Source of the DNA: Mugil cephalus
Taxonomy: Eukaryota; Chordata; Actinopteri; Mugiliformes; Mugilidae
Assembly: GCF_022458985.1 (NCBI RefSeq)
Contig: NC_061772.1
Coordinates: 12,762,001 to 12,826,000, forward strand
Reading direction: 5' to 3'
Length of the DNA: 64,000 nucleotides
This document shows, piece by piece, positions 52,012-64,000 of the stretch. How positions within the stretch are numbered: position 1 is the first letter of the stretch; the number at the start of each line of letters is the position of its first letter. The position numbers were made by a program, and so were the translations under genes. The notes below the pieces were generated by a model. That model ran no database searches and had not been told where the DNA came from. It saw only the letters and a list, made by a program, of their open reading frames with translations.

Positions 52012-55000
52012 CTATGCGGTCTTAACACCCTTGGAAACATCATCACCTTTTTGTTTAGTGGGGGTCTTCCTTCCATCTTGCTCAGCCTTCCTGGGAACCC
52101 TGGGGCTGCCAGCAGCTTTCCTGCCGGTCTGAGGGCTGGAGGAGCCAGCTGCCATCTTGCGCTGAAGTAAGGGACTCCTGGAGCCCTTGGGCTTAGTTGG
52201 TGTCATTAAAGAATCCATAACCTTCAGTGACCTCAGGCTAAGCAAACCACAGAAGTAGTTACACTTGTGTTGCGAGACAAACTGCTCAAAAACTTTGGGA
52301 TTCCCTTCAACGGATAAACCTTGATGCCTGCAAAGCACACACGTGAAAACAAATGTCACAGTCGTGATCGGTTAAAATGGAAATTACCTGTAAAATGAGG
52401 TTTTCACAGAATAATTTACAGAAACAACACAGAACAAATATACTGACCCTGTTGATTTGACTGAAATTCCCACATTGGTGATCTTGGTGTCAACACCTGC
52501 AAAATAACACATTGCAATTACCTTATTGTGTTTTTGGTCAGGTAATGTCTTCATTCGGGAAAGACATGTGCAGTGAATTGTCATCACATTAACTCTAAAA
52601 CTTTATTGAAATATGACAAATTATACACAATATAAAATAAGTTTCAAGTATGGGAAAGTCAGCAGTGGTCCATATATAAATATGTACTGTACGTAGTTTT
52701 TCAGAATACAACACAAAGGGTGATTTCTGGTGATGTGTTCATCCCAAACCCTCATTATTCTCCTGAGACCTGAGCTTTTATTTGGTATGAATTTATAGTT
52801 TAATTTTCACTGTATTTGGGATTTGTAAGACCTAAGATGTATAAAAACTAAGCATCATCTTTGAACAGAAAGTAATAATGAAAAAAATCGATGTCCTCAT
52901 ACACTGATATTATTTAATTATTTATATTATACAGAAATCACCAAAGTGTGTCAACATATAAAACTGTTTATTCTAATACTGAGCAAACACAGAACAATGA
53001 AGTCCCAACATCCTCAAACGAGTACTTGCTAATTAGCAACGTTGTAGCTCGTTGCTATTGAAAAAAATTGTTAAGTTTGTAAGTTATATCAAACTCATGC
53101 CATATCATCTTCCATACCGCTTAATCCTCACTAGGGTCGAGGGGGTTGCTGGAGCCTATCCCATCTCAACCTAAATAAGTTTTAACCTTTGCTACCACTA
53201 GATGGCAGACTAAATCATCCACTAATGAGGACAATGGGTTTACTTGAAGCAGAATAATCTGCAATAAAACCTAAAACTTAATGTCCCATATGAGGACGCA
53301 GGGTCTCAGGATGCCATGTTTCTTGAATGAACCAATAACTATGAGAAAATATAAACCCGACATGTCTCTGTCCAATTCAAGAGTCGGCCTACCTTCTAGC
53401 CGAGTGAAAAGGAGATTCCCATTGGTCCACTGAAAGATCCAGTGCTGCAGGGCACAACATTTCTGCTCCACCTCAGAACCAGTCCTGGTTTCTAATCTGC
53501 CTGTATGATCCAGGGCAGAGTACTTCTGATACACTCCTATCAGATCAGTCTCCACTGTGGCGTAGGGGACAGTGTTAGCTGGTCGGTACATCAGGTAGAC
53601 TGGAATCACCCTTTATAACAAAGACAGCCATAGTGTAAAGAGTTTTTATGGATGACAAATAGACAATGTTCTGTAAAAGAAATGATGATAAGTGTTTGTT
53701 AACACTGAACTGTACTCACTCCAGAGAGGGCCCAAAGTTTTCTATAACTCTTGCCTCCGCAGAGAAGATTTTGCAGTATTCTCGAGCCAAGTTTTGGATT
53801 TTACAACCCTGTATATGGAACATTGGAGAATGGCCAGGAGTTAGCTCATCCTACATCAGTATCTTATTCTGATTAGTGCCACAATAATCCTGTGGGGGCG
53901 AATGACACCTGATTCACTTTGATGCCAGAGATATGAGATATGGAAATGTGTTGGATAAATGACAAAATCAAACCTTTCTTACATCCTTGATTACAATACC
54001 TGCTTCATGATGTCTAGGTTCCTGTCGATAAGACGAGTCTCCTCTTTGCCTTCATAAGCGATGGGGTTGCATGCTTTAATGATGCATGTGTTTCCAGACT
54101 CAAACACAGGCTCCAGTCCATAGATGACCTTTGCCCTCCAAACTTTATGAGAACATCCACCTCCAATTTGAGATTCATTCATCATTATACGGCCAAAGAA
54201 TTTGTTGCCCAAGGCGCCAGAATCAGCCACACCCTTGTTGAATATCATGGGTGTCATTTCGATTTCCTCTCCAACTGTGTGCACAAGCATTTAAGAAATT
54301 AAATTAGAAAAGCACAGGGTGAAAAAAAAACATTTTTTATTTAAACATGTAAACACTGATCTCACCACCAAGGTCCTCACGCAGCGACATTCCGGCCAAG
54401 ACTGCAATGCACAACATTTTGAGATAAGATTACATTGAAGAGAAGCAACACAAGGAAAAAGTAATGTTGTTATGATTATTTCATGCAAAATATATATTTA
54501 AAACAGTCTTTACTTTCTCCACTGAGGAGGATATCTGTCAAGTCTGTCCCATACTCATTTGTGATTGAGCATCCGTAAACACCGGAGTCTATGCCTGAAG
54601 CCTGAACAATGGCAAGGTTAACGTGACTTTCGTCCCCTGCCCTGGAAGACACACAGATAATAAATAAAATAAATAAATATCAATAATTAATGTTAACCTT
54701 CACACAAAGAAAAACTATTTCTCAGAATGTGAAAAAAAACTTACTTTCTTTCAACCTGAGCAATCTCCCTCTCATTTTTGTACCATTTTATAACGGAGTC
54801 AGCAAGAACATTGAAGAACTGGCACCACAGTTTCAAGTGTCCGGAGGCGTCTGCAAAGCTTTCAGCCCTGATCTTACGGATTACCTGCGGCGCTGGAGGG
54901 ACAGAGACACAACACTGTTGTTTTACATGTGCCACAACCTTATTTTGTCCAGTTTGAAATGCTTGATCTATATAAACTACGTTACAAAGGATTTTTTCTC

Positions 55001-58000
55001 ATATGGTGGAGGGTCAGTTTCACCTGTCCACATATACAGTATTGAATGAACAAGTTTGCTTTCAGGGAGGGATAATATCAACACAGGCAGATGGATTTGT
55101 GACCAAAAAAGCACTGTAATCAATTTGATTGCTGAAGCCAGTGCGGGTCAACGAGTTAAACATGTCAAATATCTGCATACCACCATCACCAATCCTAGAG
55201 CACTGTTATTTGAAACTGATCAGCTGCTACATTTTAGCCTTCTGCTGTGTTGTTTTAATTTAAGATACAACATCTTCATGAGCAATACGCATTACTGGCT
55301 TTACAAATAGCAAAATCAATGTGGGTCTCATGTGACTCATGTCTCATCTTTCTCTTTTCAAACCACTAAAAACTTATTTTTACCTTTGAATGGGTTGGAC
55401 TTGTCCTTCTCTGCTGGTTTCCCCTCTGTATTGCTCTCCCCAGCAGGTAGCTGGCTTGGTGTTGGAGTTTCTGTCGCCGCCTTCCTTCTGGTCAAGAGTG
55501 GAGAACGTCTTTCTACGAGAGAGTTTGGCTCACCTGCTGGCTGAAGTAGAGGTGACTGTCGAGATAGGCTTGGAGACACAGAACTAGTGGAAAACTTATT
55601 GTCCGGTATGGGTCCACCCTTTTTCTGAGTTTCAGCTGATGTTGTGGGCTCTGTGGCCTCCTCAGGTTTGGCCTTGGCTGTTAGGATTTTACGACGTGCC
55701 CCTAAAGCTAACTCTTGTGGAGTAGCAGAAGGGATGAGAGAAACACCGTTTCTTTTCTTCAACAATGAACTAGGTCCAGGAGTTGGACTGGCTAAGGAAT
55801 CAGGCCTTAAACATTCCTCTACCATGGAGCTCTCCTGCTGAATAAGCTGGAGATTATTCTCATGTCTGCCAGCCCTGAGCTCACTTTCAGTGGGAAACAT
55901 TTTTGTACTCTTTGAAGAACTTGTGTTCATATTACCTTCTTCCATGTTGCATGGATCAGAAAGCGGTGTCAAGTTCATTTCTGCAATTCCCCGTTCACTG
56001 TTGCTGTTGAGTTTAATTTCTGGAGTTAGCCTTTGTGTAAATTCCATGTCTTTACCTTGAACAGGTTCTTCTTTGGTTTGCTCTAAAACAGCAACACATG
56101 GCTCTTGAATACTTGTCTTCATATGTGTTACTGTAAGTCGGAAGTCAGATTCTGGACTTACGGTTCCAGGTGAATTTGAGATCGATGGAACACTGTTTAT
56201 CACTTTGTACTCTGAAGCCAAAGGAGGAAAACTGGGTTTTACTTTTTTACCCTCTGGATGTGAATCTCTTGAAGGGACCAGAGTTGATTCTTGAGTTTCC
56301 AGGCCAATATCCATGACACCTTCATTATATTTTTTGGTACACCCATCAAGTCCTGTAATGTCCACTGTGCTGCCATTGTCTATGGCAGAGACAGGAGGGA
56401 TGCCGAGAGCCTGAACGGGTGGTGAAGTTGCACCTTGAGTCTGAATTTGTTCCTGATCAGTTTTATTTAGCTGATGATAAACCTCGATAAGTGTTGCCTT
56501 TATGTTTGTGGGAGGAGTATTGTCAGTGCTCATCCCAGTTCCCCTGTCCGGCATTGATTTCTTCACTTCTTTCTCACTTTTTCTGCCATCATCTCTTACT
56601 TCCTGATTAGCTAGCGTGGAGTCCAGAGCTTTCATTTGTGACCTCAAAAGCTCAGCGACAGATATGACTTTTGTTACTGGCTTTGGAATTTCTTTGAAGT
56701 CTATGAGATGTTCGACTGAGTCTATTTTATCTGGAGTTTTTGTTAAGTCTGGGAGGCCAGTTTCTAATTTGTCCGGCTTCAGATTCTGTGATTCCGAACT
56801 AGTTTTCTCCACCGCTTTTGACATGGGTTCATTCTTCTCAGTTTCTTTGTAAGACGTATCTGCAACGATTACACTAGCGTCTTTATTCTCTGCATCGTTG
56901 GTCTTGTCGTTTTTACTTTGCTCTGTCGTATGTAGAGCAATAGTTTCAGTCTCCATATCGACTATAATCTCCTGTGGGGCCACACTCTCAGGCTGTAGTA
57001 ATAACTTACCCATCTCGTTAGTCTTTACCTTCCCATCTTGTATTTCTGTCCCTTCAACAGTTTTTATTGCCGTATCAACTTGGCTTTGCAGGACGGCGGC
57101 CGAAACCCTACACCCTTGGGTTTTTTCCCCACCACCAGGGCTTTCAAGGGAAGACTTCTGTATGTGTGCTAAAAGGATAGTGTGGCTTTCATTGCTTTCC
57201 TTGGAATGATCCTGCGTGTCCTGCGCCATTGTGTCAATGGCCGTTTGAAGAACACTGTGCAAAGCAGAGGTCTGGATGTCATCTGTTTTGGTCTCCCTTT
57301 CAATGGGAGTCTTTTGAGGTGGTTGCGAGCCGATCGTATACTCGTCAGGTGGTAGCTTAAAGCCAGCAGGTGCATCATTCCTGTTCATCTTTGTATGGGC
57401 CTGCGTAACCTTGGGACATGATACAAGCAGAGGTTTCCATGCTGTAAATACTTATTACCTTATCCCTGACTATGCTGGACATGGATAAACACGTGCAATT
57501 TTAAAAACAGCAACAGCGTAACTAGCAACAGGCAGAGGAAAGATTGGGAACACCTTGAAGCAACACTGAATTTATGCACCAGAGAGTAAGTTAATCGGCT
57601 CTATTTCCAGTGATAGAGAAATTTACATGAAAGGGGTTCAAACGCTTGTGCACCTACTGCATATTCATATTTGTAATCTTGTTGACAGATCAAAGTGAAA
57701 TCTACTTTTAATTGAAATGTGCTGTGATACTGTGTGCTAGTACTGTGATATTGATTATAACAAACATAAGCATCAAATCCATTGTTGAGTCAAATGTCAC
57801 ACATGCCACAGGATATCAACACAATAATGTACAAGTGCATTTCTGCCTATTTCCACTTGCTTCCTTTGCTTTCTTTGTATCCAAGTCTGACGTGGGAAGA
57901 CCTCTTCAAACGGAAGGGTGCTATTTTATATGCGAGCATGGCTTAAAAGGAATGCAACTTATTTTAAGTGGTGCTCCAGCCATGCTGTGTATTGTCTGCA

Positions 58001-61000
58001 TGGCTGCACCTCTCAGTGCAGACCTGCTGCTGAAGTTGGATTGCATAAGCAGTGTAGAAAGACTGACAGTGTTTACTAGTGAACATATATATAAAAATAC
58101 AAAAATGGAATGTACATATACTGTTTGAGGGTGTTATTATATCTAACAATATCAATCACGTGTCCATCACAAAAATATCTATTTTTTAAAGGAATAGTTG
58201 GTAATTTTTGGGAATCCACTAACGTACTTTCTGTCAGATTGGAGGGATTGATACTACTTGAGGATGTTCGTTAAATATAAGTTTCTGTCATCTGTATAAA
58301 ACTTTTGACAGAGTGAGTCCAGATGTTGATTATTGTTTTCAGTCTTTGGGCCTAGATAAGATGAACACTGTCTGTAGCTTCCTATTGAATGTACAGTCGT
58401 GTACTTACATGACTGTGAGATTGATCTCCTCATGTAACCCTTAATCCAAAATCCAAAATCTCGACAAAATATTTTCATTCATACATTGTTCGTTATCTGG
58501 AACATGTTATTTAAAAAAAATTATAAAAATAACGGTAAACACCTTCTTTTGCACTTTCAATATCAAACGCACCACATCAGTATACCTGTTGCAACTATCA
58601 ACATGTGCGTCATTTAATTCTTGTCACCCAGCGTGGTATGCTTGTAAAACCTATAAATAACTCTGGGACAGGCCTGTGTTGGCAGCACAAAACACTCGTG
58701 AGCTCATGCGAAAAGGTTCACTAACCTCACTTGGCAGGGCTGGCTGAGGCACAGACGCGTCTCTTTGGCAGTGGCGTGTTTCTTTCTCAGGCAGTTGATC
58801 TCCAGCCGGTTCACACAGGCGCTGAGGCAAAGCAATCTCACTGTCAAATGAAGAATCCGGCGACTCACTATGTCTGTGTGGTAAAGATCCATCAGAGGTA
58901 CCCCTTGACTTCACATCAACATCCATGGCTGTATGCTCTGTAGTACGGATGTCCTTCAGGAGTGTTGATGAAACACTTGACTGTGATGGTGTCGTGTGAA
59001 GATTTTGTCTCTGCTTCATCAAATTTTCTTTCCTGTCTTTGCATCCACCTTCCCTTTCATGTTTTGCAGGTATTTTACCCTCAGTTCCTGACACGGTATG
59101 ACTTGCAGATGGAGGCGCAGCGGTGAGCCTTTCCCTCTCTGAAGGCACAGTTGCCTCAGTAGATGTGTTTTTATCCTTTGAAGGCCGTTCCACAAGCATT
59201 TTGTCCTCTGGTGTGGACTTCTGATGTTCCTCTGCTGTGTTTATTGAGTCTGAATCCACAGCCGATGCATTAACAATGTGCTCTACTTCCATAGCTTCTT
59301 CTGAATTCCCTGTATTATTCTGTAGTGCCACTGTGCAGGCTGGACCTGCAGGTGGTGAAGTGTCATCTTTTGACTTCCTCTCCCCAGACACTCTCTCCCC
59401 AAGAGGATCTGTTTTTGCAACTTTTGCACCATTCAAAATTTTAATCTTCTTGACATAGGGTGTTTTGGGTTGATGTGGAGTGAAAATCTTCTGGACAGAG
59501 TCATAGGTGTATGTCCCACCCTTGCTTCCACTGTCATTGGTGGCCTGTCCATTAGTTAAAGCAGAAGCGTCTCCATTAGTGACTGGGACTGACTTTTCTT
59601 CAGCTTCCTCTACAGTGGCCTCCTGTATCCCGGCCTCAGTAATCTCCTCTACAGTAATCGTCTGATGGTTCTCCTCGCTGCCTTCATCCTCTGTGGAGCT
59701 TGGCGTGCTGAGAAAGGTTTCCATTGTAGAGCGCCGTTTCCTCTGCGTGCGGTCTGGACTGATGGCTCGTAGCGGCTCCTGGTTTTCTTTACTTTCTTCC
59801 ACTTCCAAGCGTCTGTTCTCGGCCTTCTGTTTGAGCTTAGAGAAGTAGCGCTGGTGAATTTTGAATTCGTTCATTTCACCCACCTCCAGAACTCCAGAGC
59901 AGGACACAATACCTTTACTGTTCATTGCTGAGGCCTGGTATATAGCTGCATCCTCCACAGTGCAACTGCAAATTAATTAAAATCATTAGCATCATAGTCA
60001 AGAAGGAAAAATTTACATGGCTCTGTTGGGTATTTTACTCCTCATATTACTGTTTTGCTGTTTTATGATGCGGGCTGTTACTCAACACATTGAATTTCCT
60101 TTTATTGAATCATATTTTACTTCCAACTGTTCTTGTCTCCAGGTATCCTGGATGGTCTATGTAGCTACTATAATTATCTCAGTTTAAACATCATATTTGT
60201 GTTTCTTAGTGCACAGATTGTTTTCTATTGGAGGAATCGGACTGAATGAATCAATGAATGAATGAAAATTATTTTGAGGCGAGCATGTCGAAGCACTTTG
60301 TATTTCAAACTACTTCACAGTGACAATATTAAAATTATAATACAATGTTGTTCTCAGTAGCACAAAGGCAGTTAAATCACACCACAGCATCACAGATAGA
60401 TAAACAGACATACTTGTAAATGTGCAGGGAATGATTTTGTCCATTACGGAATATTTCATATTTGGGCAGTCCACAGAATCTGTCCAACTGCTTGTCATCC
60501 TTATACCACATAACTTGAGGAGCAGGGTATCCTGAAAACAGAAACAAAACAAGACACCCCTGTATTTAGAAGTGTTTATTTCCTTTTAAAATATCAAACC
60601 ATAGGTCTTACATTCCTTTAACAGTACAGAATAGTGTGTACGTTACCACAAGGGTATGTCCTGTGAAGCGGCGTTTACCTGTAACCACACAGGAGAACTT
60701 CACGTTGCATTTTTCAGACACAGCTTTTGACTTCAGGGTAGTTTCAAAGGAGGGCTGCGTCTCTTCTGTCAACTGTGCCATCATGCTGCAGAGTGTGCTC
60801 CTGAGCAAGAAAACAGTCAGTCATAACGTTAACGGTATGAACTGCCTTTGTGCATACTTATAGATTATTCAATACAGACTGAATGACTGTTTTTTGTTTT
60901 GTAGATTAAAAGGATCGTGTTGGGTCGGGGCGCTTTTCGAGTTTGTCATAATCTTTCCATGCTGCAGTTTATCGAGAGGAGCCGCTCTTCCCTTGAGAGA

Positions 61001-62070
61001 TCATTCATCGTGCCATTAATTACAGAAATTAAAAATAATCGTTCAAAAATACTAAACCACTGTGGCATGTGGAAAAGCGGAGGAGGCGTCAAACACATGC
61101 AGCATAACATAAAACGGCCAGGGCCTTCAGGCATAGCATAAGGACATGATTGCAGTATATATACATGGAGTTGATCTGTGTCTGGTGTTGACATCCCTCT
61201 CAGTGTTGGGTCAGAGCACAGCTCAAGGATTGTGTTACACTTCACTGATTAGCACTCAGCATTAAGAAAACAAAACGAGACACGAATGCTTAATGCACTC
61301 GCACTTTTAAATCACACATAGATTATTTATGGATTATAGCATGAGTCCTCTGTACCTCTGATTATATTTGTGGCAATCAGAGCGGCCCTTTAAGATAATG
61401 CAACAAATATACAGTTTTTTTTTCTTTATCCATACTTAGCTTTAAACATCTTTGCATGGGTTTGGCCAAAATAATCGCTTTATAAAATGCAGAAAAGTCC
61501 ATCGCCATCATTCATAGTTTTAGAGACTGAGACACGTGAGCAGCCGTCTTGTTAACAGAGACAGAAATATAAATGTCATTAAAATCTGTCAGTGTGGATC
61601 AGACATGCTTTGAAGAAAAAAATGCTATTGCAGATTGTTTCAAAGAATCCCACTGCTCTCAACAAGCCATACACAGTGTCATTAAAGAGGACAAATCCGT
61701 CCACACACGAAGCTGTGGTACTGTATGCTTGAAATGAAATGGGGCCCATGGTGCATTACTGAGATTCTGTTCTCAATCAGCAGCTTATTTAAACAGTGGT
61801 GACCATGGCAACAAACAAAGAAATAACATGGGACGCACTTTAATCTCAGTCAGGTGAAGATGCTGGTCAGCCGGCTCAACGAGAGGGACAACGCCCCGAG
61901 TCAGTCTGGAATCTGTACCTGTTTTCCGGCCTCACGTTAGAGAGGTAGCTGCAGCCACCGGGCCGACTGCTGCTGCTGCTGCTGCCGCCGCCGCCACCAC
62001 TGACACCATCTCCATTGCCGGACCGTCCATTCCCAAAAGAGAAGCGTGATGTCGTCCTCCGTGAACCCAT
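52012..62070 (-). CDS. ALPK3: ALPK3, alpha-protein kinase 3 (13 coding exons)
   Basis: The gene encodes a large muscle protein needed for cardiac and skeletal muscle integrity in mammals. Coding exons: 62070-61919, 60800-60679, 60531-60414, 59965-58726, 57400-55384, 54892-54745, 54641-54514, 54401-54366, 54274-54000, 53808-53720, 53610-53393, 52496-52448, 52327-52012. All phases agree, giving about 1635 residues (human about 1700). It begins MGSRRTTSRF; the frame upstream has a stop and no earlier ATG. Ig-like domain 1 is at about residues 60-150 (C in KFSCVVTG, W in VMWYKDD, DAAIYQAS). Two long, low-complexity exons (residues 131-1216) follow; near their end is the conserved ELALGARRK motif. 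Ig-like domain 2 is at about 1217-1308 (LKLWCQFF, DSGVYGCS). The alpha-kinase domain covers about 1320-1570, from GEEIEMTPMIFNKG through KVIYGLEPVFESGNTCIIK, VPVYLMYRPAN-type sequence and the zinc-binding HKCNYFC. The motif usually containing Asp and Gln reads TNVGIS, so catalysis is doubtful. The junction of exons 4 and 5 is the least certain. Confidence 0.93.
53105..53165 (+). repeat. Fragment of the 'GGAGCCTATCCCA' dispersed repeat
   Basis: The string GTTGCTGGAGCCTATCCCAT and the preceding 'ccgcttaatcctcactagggtcg' match the family seen at 18,640-18,875, in the same orientation. It sits in the ALPK3 intron between exons 11 and 12. Confidence 0.65.
58185..58480. repeat. Short non-autonomous DNA element (MITE-like) in an ALPK3 intron
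   Basis: The left edge 'aaaggaatagttggtaatttttggg' and the internal 'aactgtctgtagcttcctattgaatg...' sequence resemble an abundant teleost short element that often begins GGAATAGTTTGACATTTTGG. The resemblance is partial and the right end is not clear. It lies in the intron between the two large ALPK3 exons. Confidence 0.45.
61967..61999 (-). repeat. ALPK3: Coding trinucleotide repeats in ALPK3 exon 1
   Basis: Adjacent CTG and CCG triplet runs on the plus strand encode a run of Gly followed by six Ser on the ALPK3 strand. The human N-terminus is also Gly/Ser-rich but without this pure run. Confidence 0.85.
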
Positions 62071-62374
62071 TTCACACCAGATAAAGTTATACTCAAGAAA
62101 AGAATCTGTGTCCTCCACGAAGAAATTACTTAGTTTTGGGGTTTCCTACAACCTAAAATAAAACAGAGTGAAAACGTGAGAGCAGAAAACAGAAACATGA
62201 AAAAGGCACTCTTAGTTTTTCTATAAATTTACTATAAAAGAAACAACAACAAAAAATAAAATCAGCACAACAGATGTTTCACTAAGATTTACTGTACCTC
62301 CTCTATACATGCTGCCCCGTTCAGTATTTACATAAACAGCCATCATCTGTCCATTATATATACATTTAACTCAC

Positions 62375-62440
62375 CATTCAGAAGTTTCATTCCTTCCTTT
62401 GACAGATACCCAACAGCACTGACTGAGATTTCCAATCAAA
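62375..62440 (-). other. ALPK3: Inferred non-coding first exon of ALPK3 with a short uORF
   Basis: Downstream of the TATA-like element, a donor (AATG followed by GTGAGTTA at 62374) can splice to the acceptor TTTTAG ending at 62153, 83 bases before the start codon. The upper end (about 62,440) is estimated from the TATA position. An ATG just before the donor opens a 12-codon uORF that stops before the main start: its last codons lie in the second exon and end in TAA. Confidence 0.5.
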
Positions 62441-62464
62441 CATGAGCATGCGTAAGCTCCTGAA

Positions 62465-62474
62465 CTATTTATAG
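62465..62474 (-). promoter_or_regulatory. ALPK3: MEF2-type / TATA element upstream of ALPK3
   Basis: CTATAAATAG on the ALPK3 strand is a perfect match to the MEF2 consensus YTA(A/T)4TAR and also serves as a TATA box. MEF2 drives muscle genes, and ALPK3 is a muscle gene. It lies about 395 bases upstream of the start codon, in front of the inferred first exon. Confidence 0.6.
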
Positions 62475-62479
62475 TCGGC

Positions 62480-64000
62480 CTGCAAATAGGCACAAGAGCA
62501 CATCACACTTTCCAAAACTTTCCTTTCAACCATTTTATAAACGAAAAGAAAAAACATTATGCCACCAGCAAAAAAGAAAAAAGAGAGAAAAAAGCAGTTT
62601 AAGGTCTGGAAGGAAATAAAAAACAATCCTTTCAAAAACGAAAAACTGACGGTTATCCCATGTCAATTTTAAGGTCGTCCCAGATTCTGTAATCCCCTGA
62701 ATAGGAAGAGAAGATTGGAAAAAAACAAACAAAAACAAATTGGGGCAGTGTGTTTCTGTATTCTGTCACCAGTGGACATTGCGTGCACTCAGGAAGAGGG
62801 AGGAACGACTTGTGTGGCCAGTCCTTGGCTGCTCCTCTGAAACTTGTTAGCACTGTGTACAGACTGTTGTAAAGCATCAGATGAGCCTGTCAGTCAGGAG
62901 GGTGACGTGTTTAGTCTGAGGTCCATTAATACGAGCAGCTCATCCTTCTAGTCATCCGGTCGCACGTGGTGCCTTTCCCATTGCAAATGTGATATCGGGG
63001 GCTTGTTTACAGGACAAAAACCAAACACAGCTTGAAGTGGCACATTTGCTTTTAAAAAAAGTTAACAGTACATGTTTGTGCTATGTAACATACGATGGCG
63101 ATGCTGACCAAGAGAGCAAGTCCTCTGGCATGCATTGTCCAGTGGCTGACAATTGCATTGAACCCCCAGAGGAAAAGCAGTAGGAATAGAACAGCCTTAT
63201 ATAGACTGATCCCACTGACGGCCAAAGAGCTGTGGGTTCTTATCTTTACACAAGCATGCACACACACACACACACACGTACGCACAGTCTCTCACACAAA
63301 CTGACTCTATTTGTACCTTTTGGTATTTGTGTTTCTTCAAATGACTCGTTGTTAAGAAGAAACTGAGTTAACCTACAGGGTGGAGAGCTACACCTCTACA
63401 CTTGCTTCAAATCCCTCTTGATGGTAAACAAACTCCAGCCCCTCTAACTTGCCTTTGAACTGACTGGCACCGGTTGCCGCGGTGAATTTACAGCTTCCTA
63501 AGTGTGTTCTCCCAGAATCAAGTTCAAGGATATCAGTCCGAATTGACTCTCATGTTACTTATACGCATGCGCTCATCGTATTACACATGCTTTCCTTTTA
63601 GCTATTTTGAGTTTTTTGTTCCGTCCATCAATCACGCTTTCTTTTGTAAGTACCACATTTTCCACTTTTCATGCCAGGGAGGTGATACACTGACGTCACG
63701 TAACGACCAAAACTAAAAGAAGAATTTGATTTTGTGATAAAAGAAACTTTTTTTTTTACTTAATGTCGTACATATTTATATTTACAAACAAGCTTAACCG
63801 TCTCTATAGTTTGGTCTTTCATGTTGGATTGCAGCACATCCTATACACCCACAATCACACACACAGATACACTCTGGGGTGGCAGAGATGTATGGGCTGC
63901 AGAGACTTTACTGTCAGCCAGTCCCCCGTGGAGAAGCCAGAGAACGCAGTTGCCTCAGCATGTGCAGAGAGATCAAGCCACAACTGGGTGTGGAAACACT
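62480..64000. other. Gene-free stretch upstream of ALPK3, right edge
   Basis: Contains A-rich tracts (62,540-62,600), a CA run at 63,257-63,278 and no exon I can support. It may include distal ALPK3 regulatory DNA. Confidence 0.5.

Noticed and set aside
55358-57209. Open frames on the plus strand opposite the large ALPK3 exons
   Set aside because: They are antisense shadows of a long coding exon; the minus-strand reading is a continuous 672-codon frame with conserved ALPK3 motifs.
61876-62118. Upstream extension of the ALPK3 start by 16 residues
   Set aside because: The first codon of that extension is GTG, not ATG, and an in-frame TAG lies shortly upstream. The ATG at 62,070 matches the family N-terminus MGSRR.

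Overview
This window is nuclear DNA from a ray-finned (teleost) fish. The genes are intron-rich with GT-AG splice sites. The intergenic DNA carries CA/TG, AAAAT, TCTA and TTA microsatellites, Tc1-like and hAT DNA transposon relics, a tRNA-derived SINE and other short repeats of types common in teleosts. The five proteins match vertebrate orthologues exon by exon. The species cannot be fixed from the sequence alone.

Layout. Bases 1 to about 19,800 hold no gene I can support. They contain repeats (an intact hAT-type MITE with a perfect 8-bp target duplication at 4007-4887, and a deleted Tc1-like element near 3.0-3.5 kb), microsatellites and several stretches of complex non-coding text that may be regulatory. 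PSTPIP1 (+, 19,908-27,299) encodes an F-BAR/SH3 cytoskeletal adaptor of immune cells in 15 inferred exons. It converges on TSPAN3 (-, 32,822-29,525), a 253-residue tetraspanin in 7 coding exons; the 3' ends of these two genes meet near 28.46 kb. After about 4.6 kb of gene-free DNA come NMB (-, 38,268-37,535; neuromedin B prepropeptide, 3 exons), SEC11A (-, 45,199-40,649; catalytic subunit of the ER signal peptidase, 6 exons, 179 residues) and ALPK3 (-, 62,070-52,012; muscle alpha-kinase 3 with two Ig-like domains, 13 coding exons plus a non-coding first exon, about 1635 residues). The last 1.5 kb, upstream of ALPK3, shows no gene.

The genes do not form a pathway; they are a syntenic block. 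In human, PSTPIP1 and TSPAN3 are neighbours on 15q24, while NMB, SEC11A and ALPK3 lie together on 15q25. Here the two groups are contiguous, and ZNF592, which lies between SEC11A and ALPK3 in human, is not visible.

The points most worth checking are: a probable GC-AG intron and a 93-bp stop-free, frame-preserving intron in PSTPIP1; loss of the usual acidic and Gln residues in the alpha-kinase active-site motif of ALPK3, which fits a pseudokinase; a MEF2-type TATA element at the ALPK3 promoter; a CA repeat abutting a TSPAN3 splice donor; and the back-to-back poly(A) sites of PSTPIP1 and TSPAN3. I found no previously undescribed multi-gene system.
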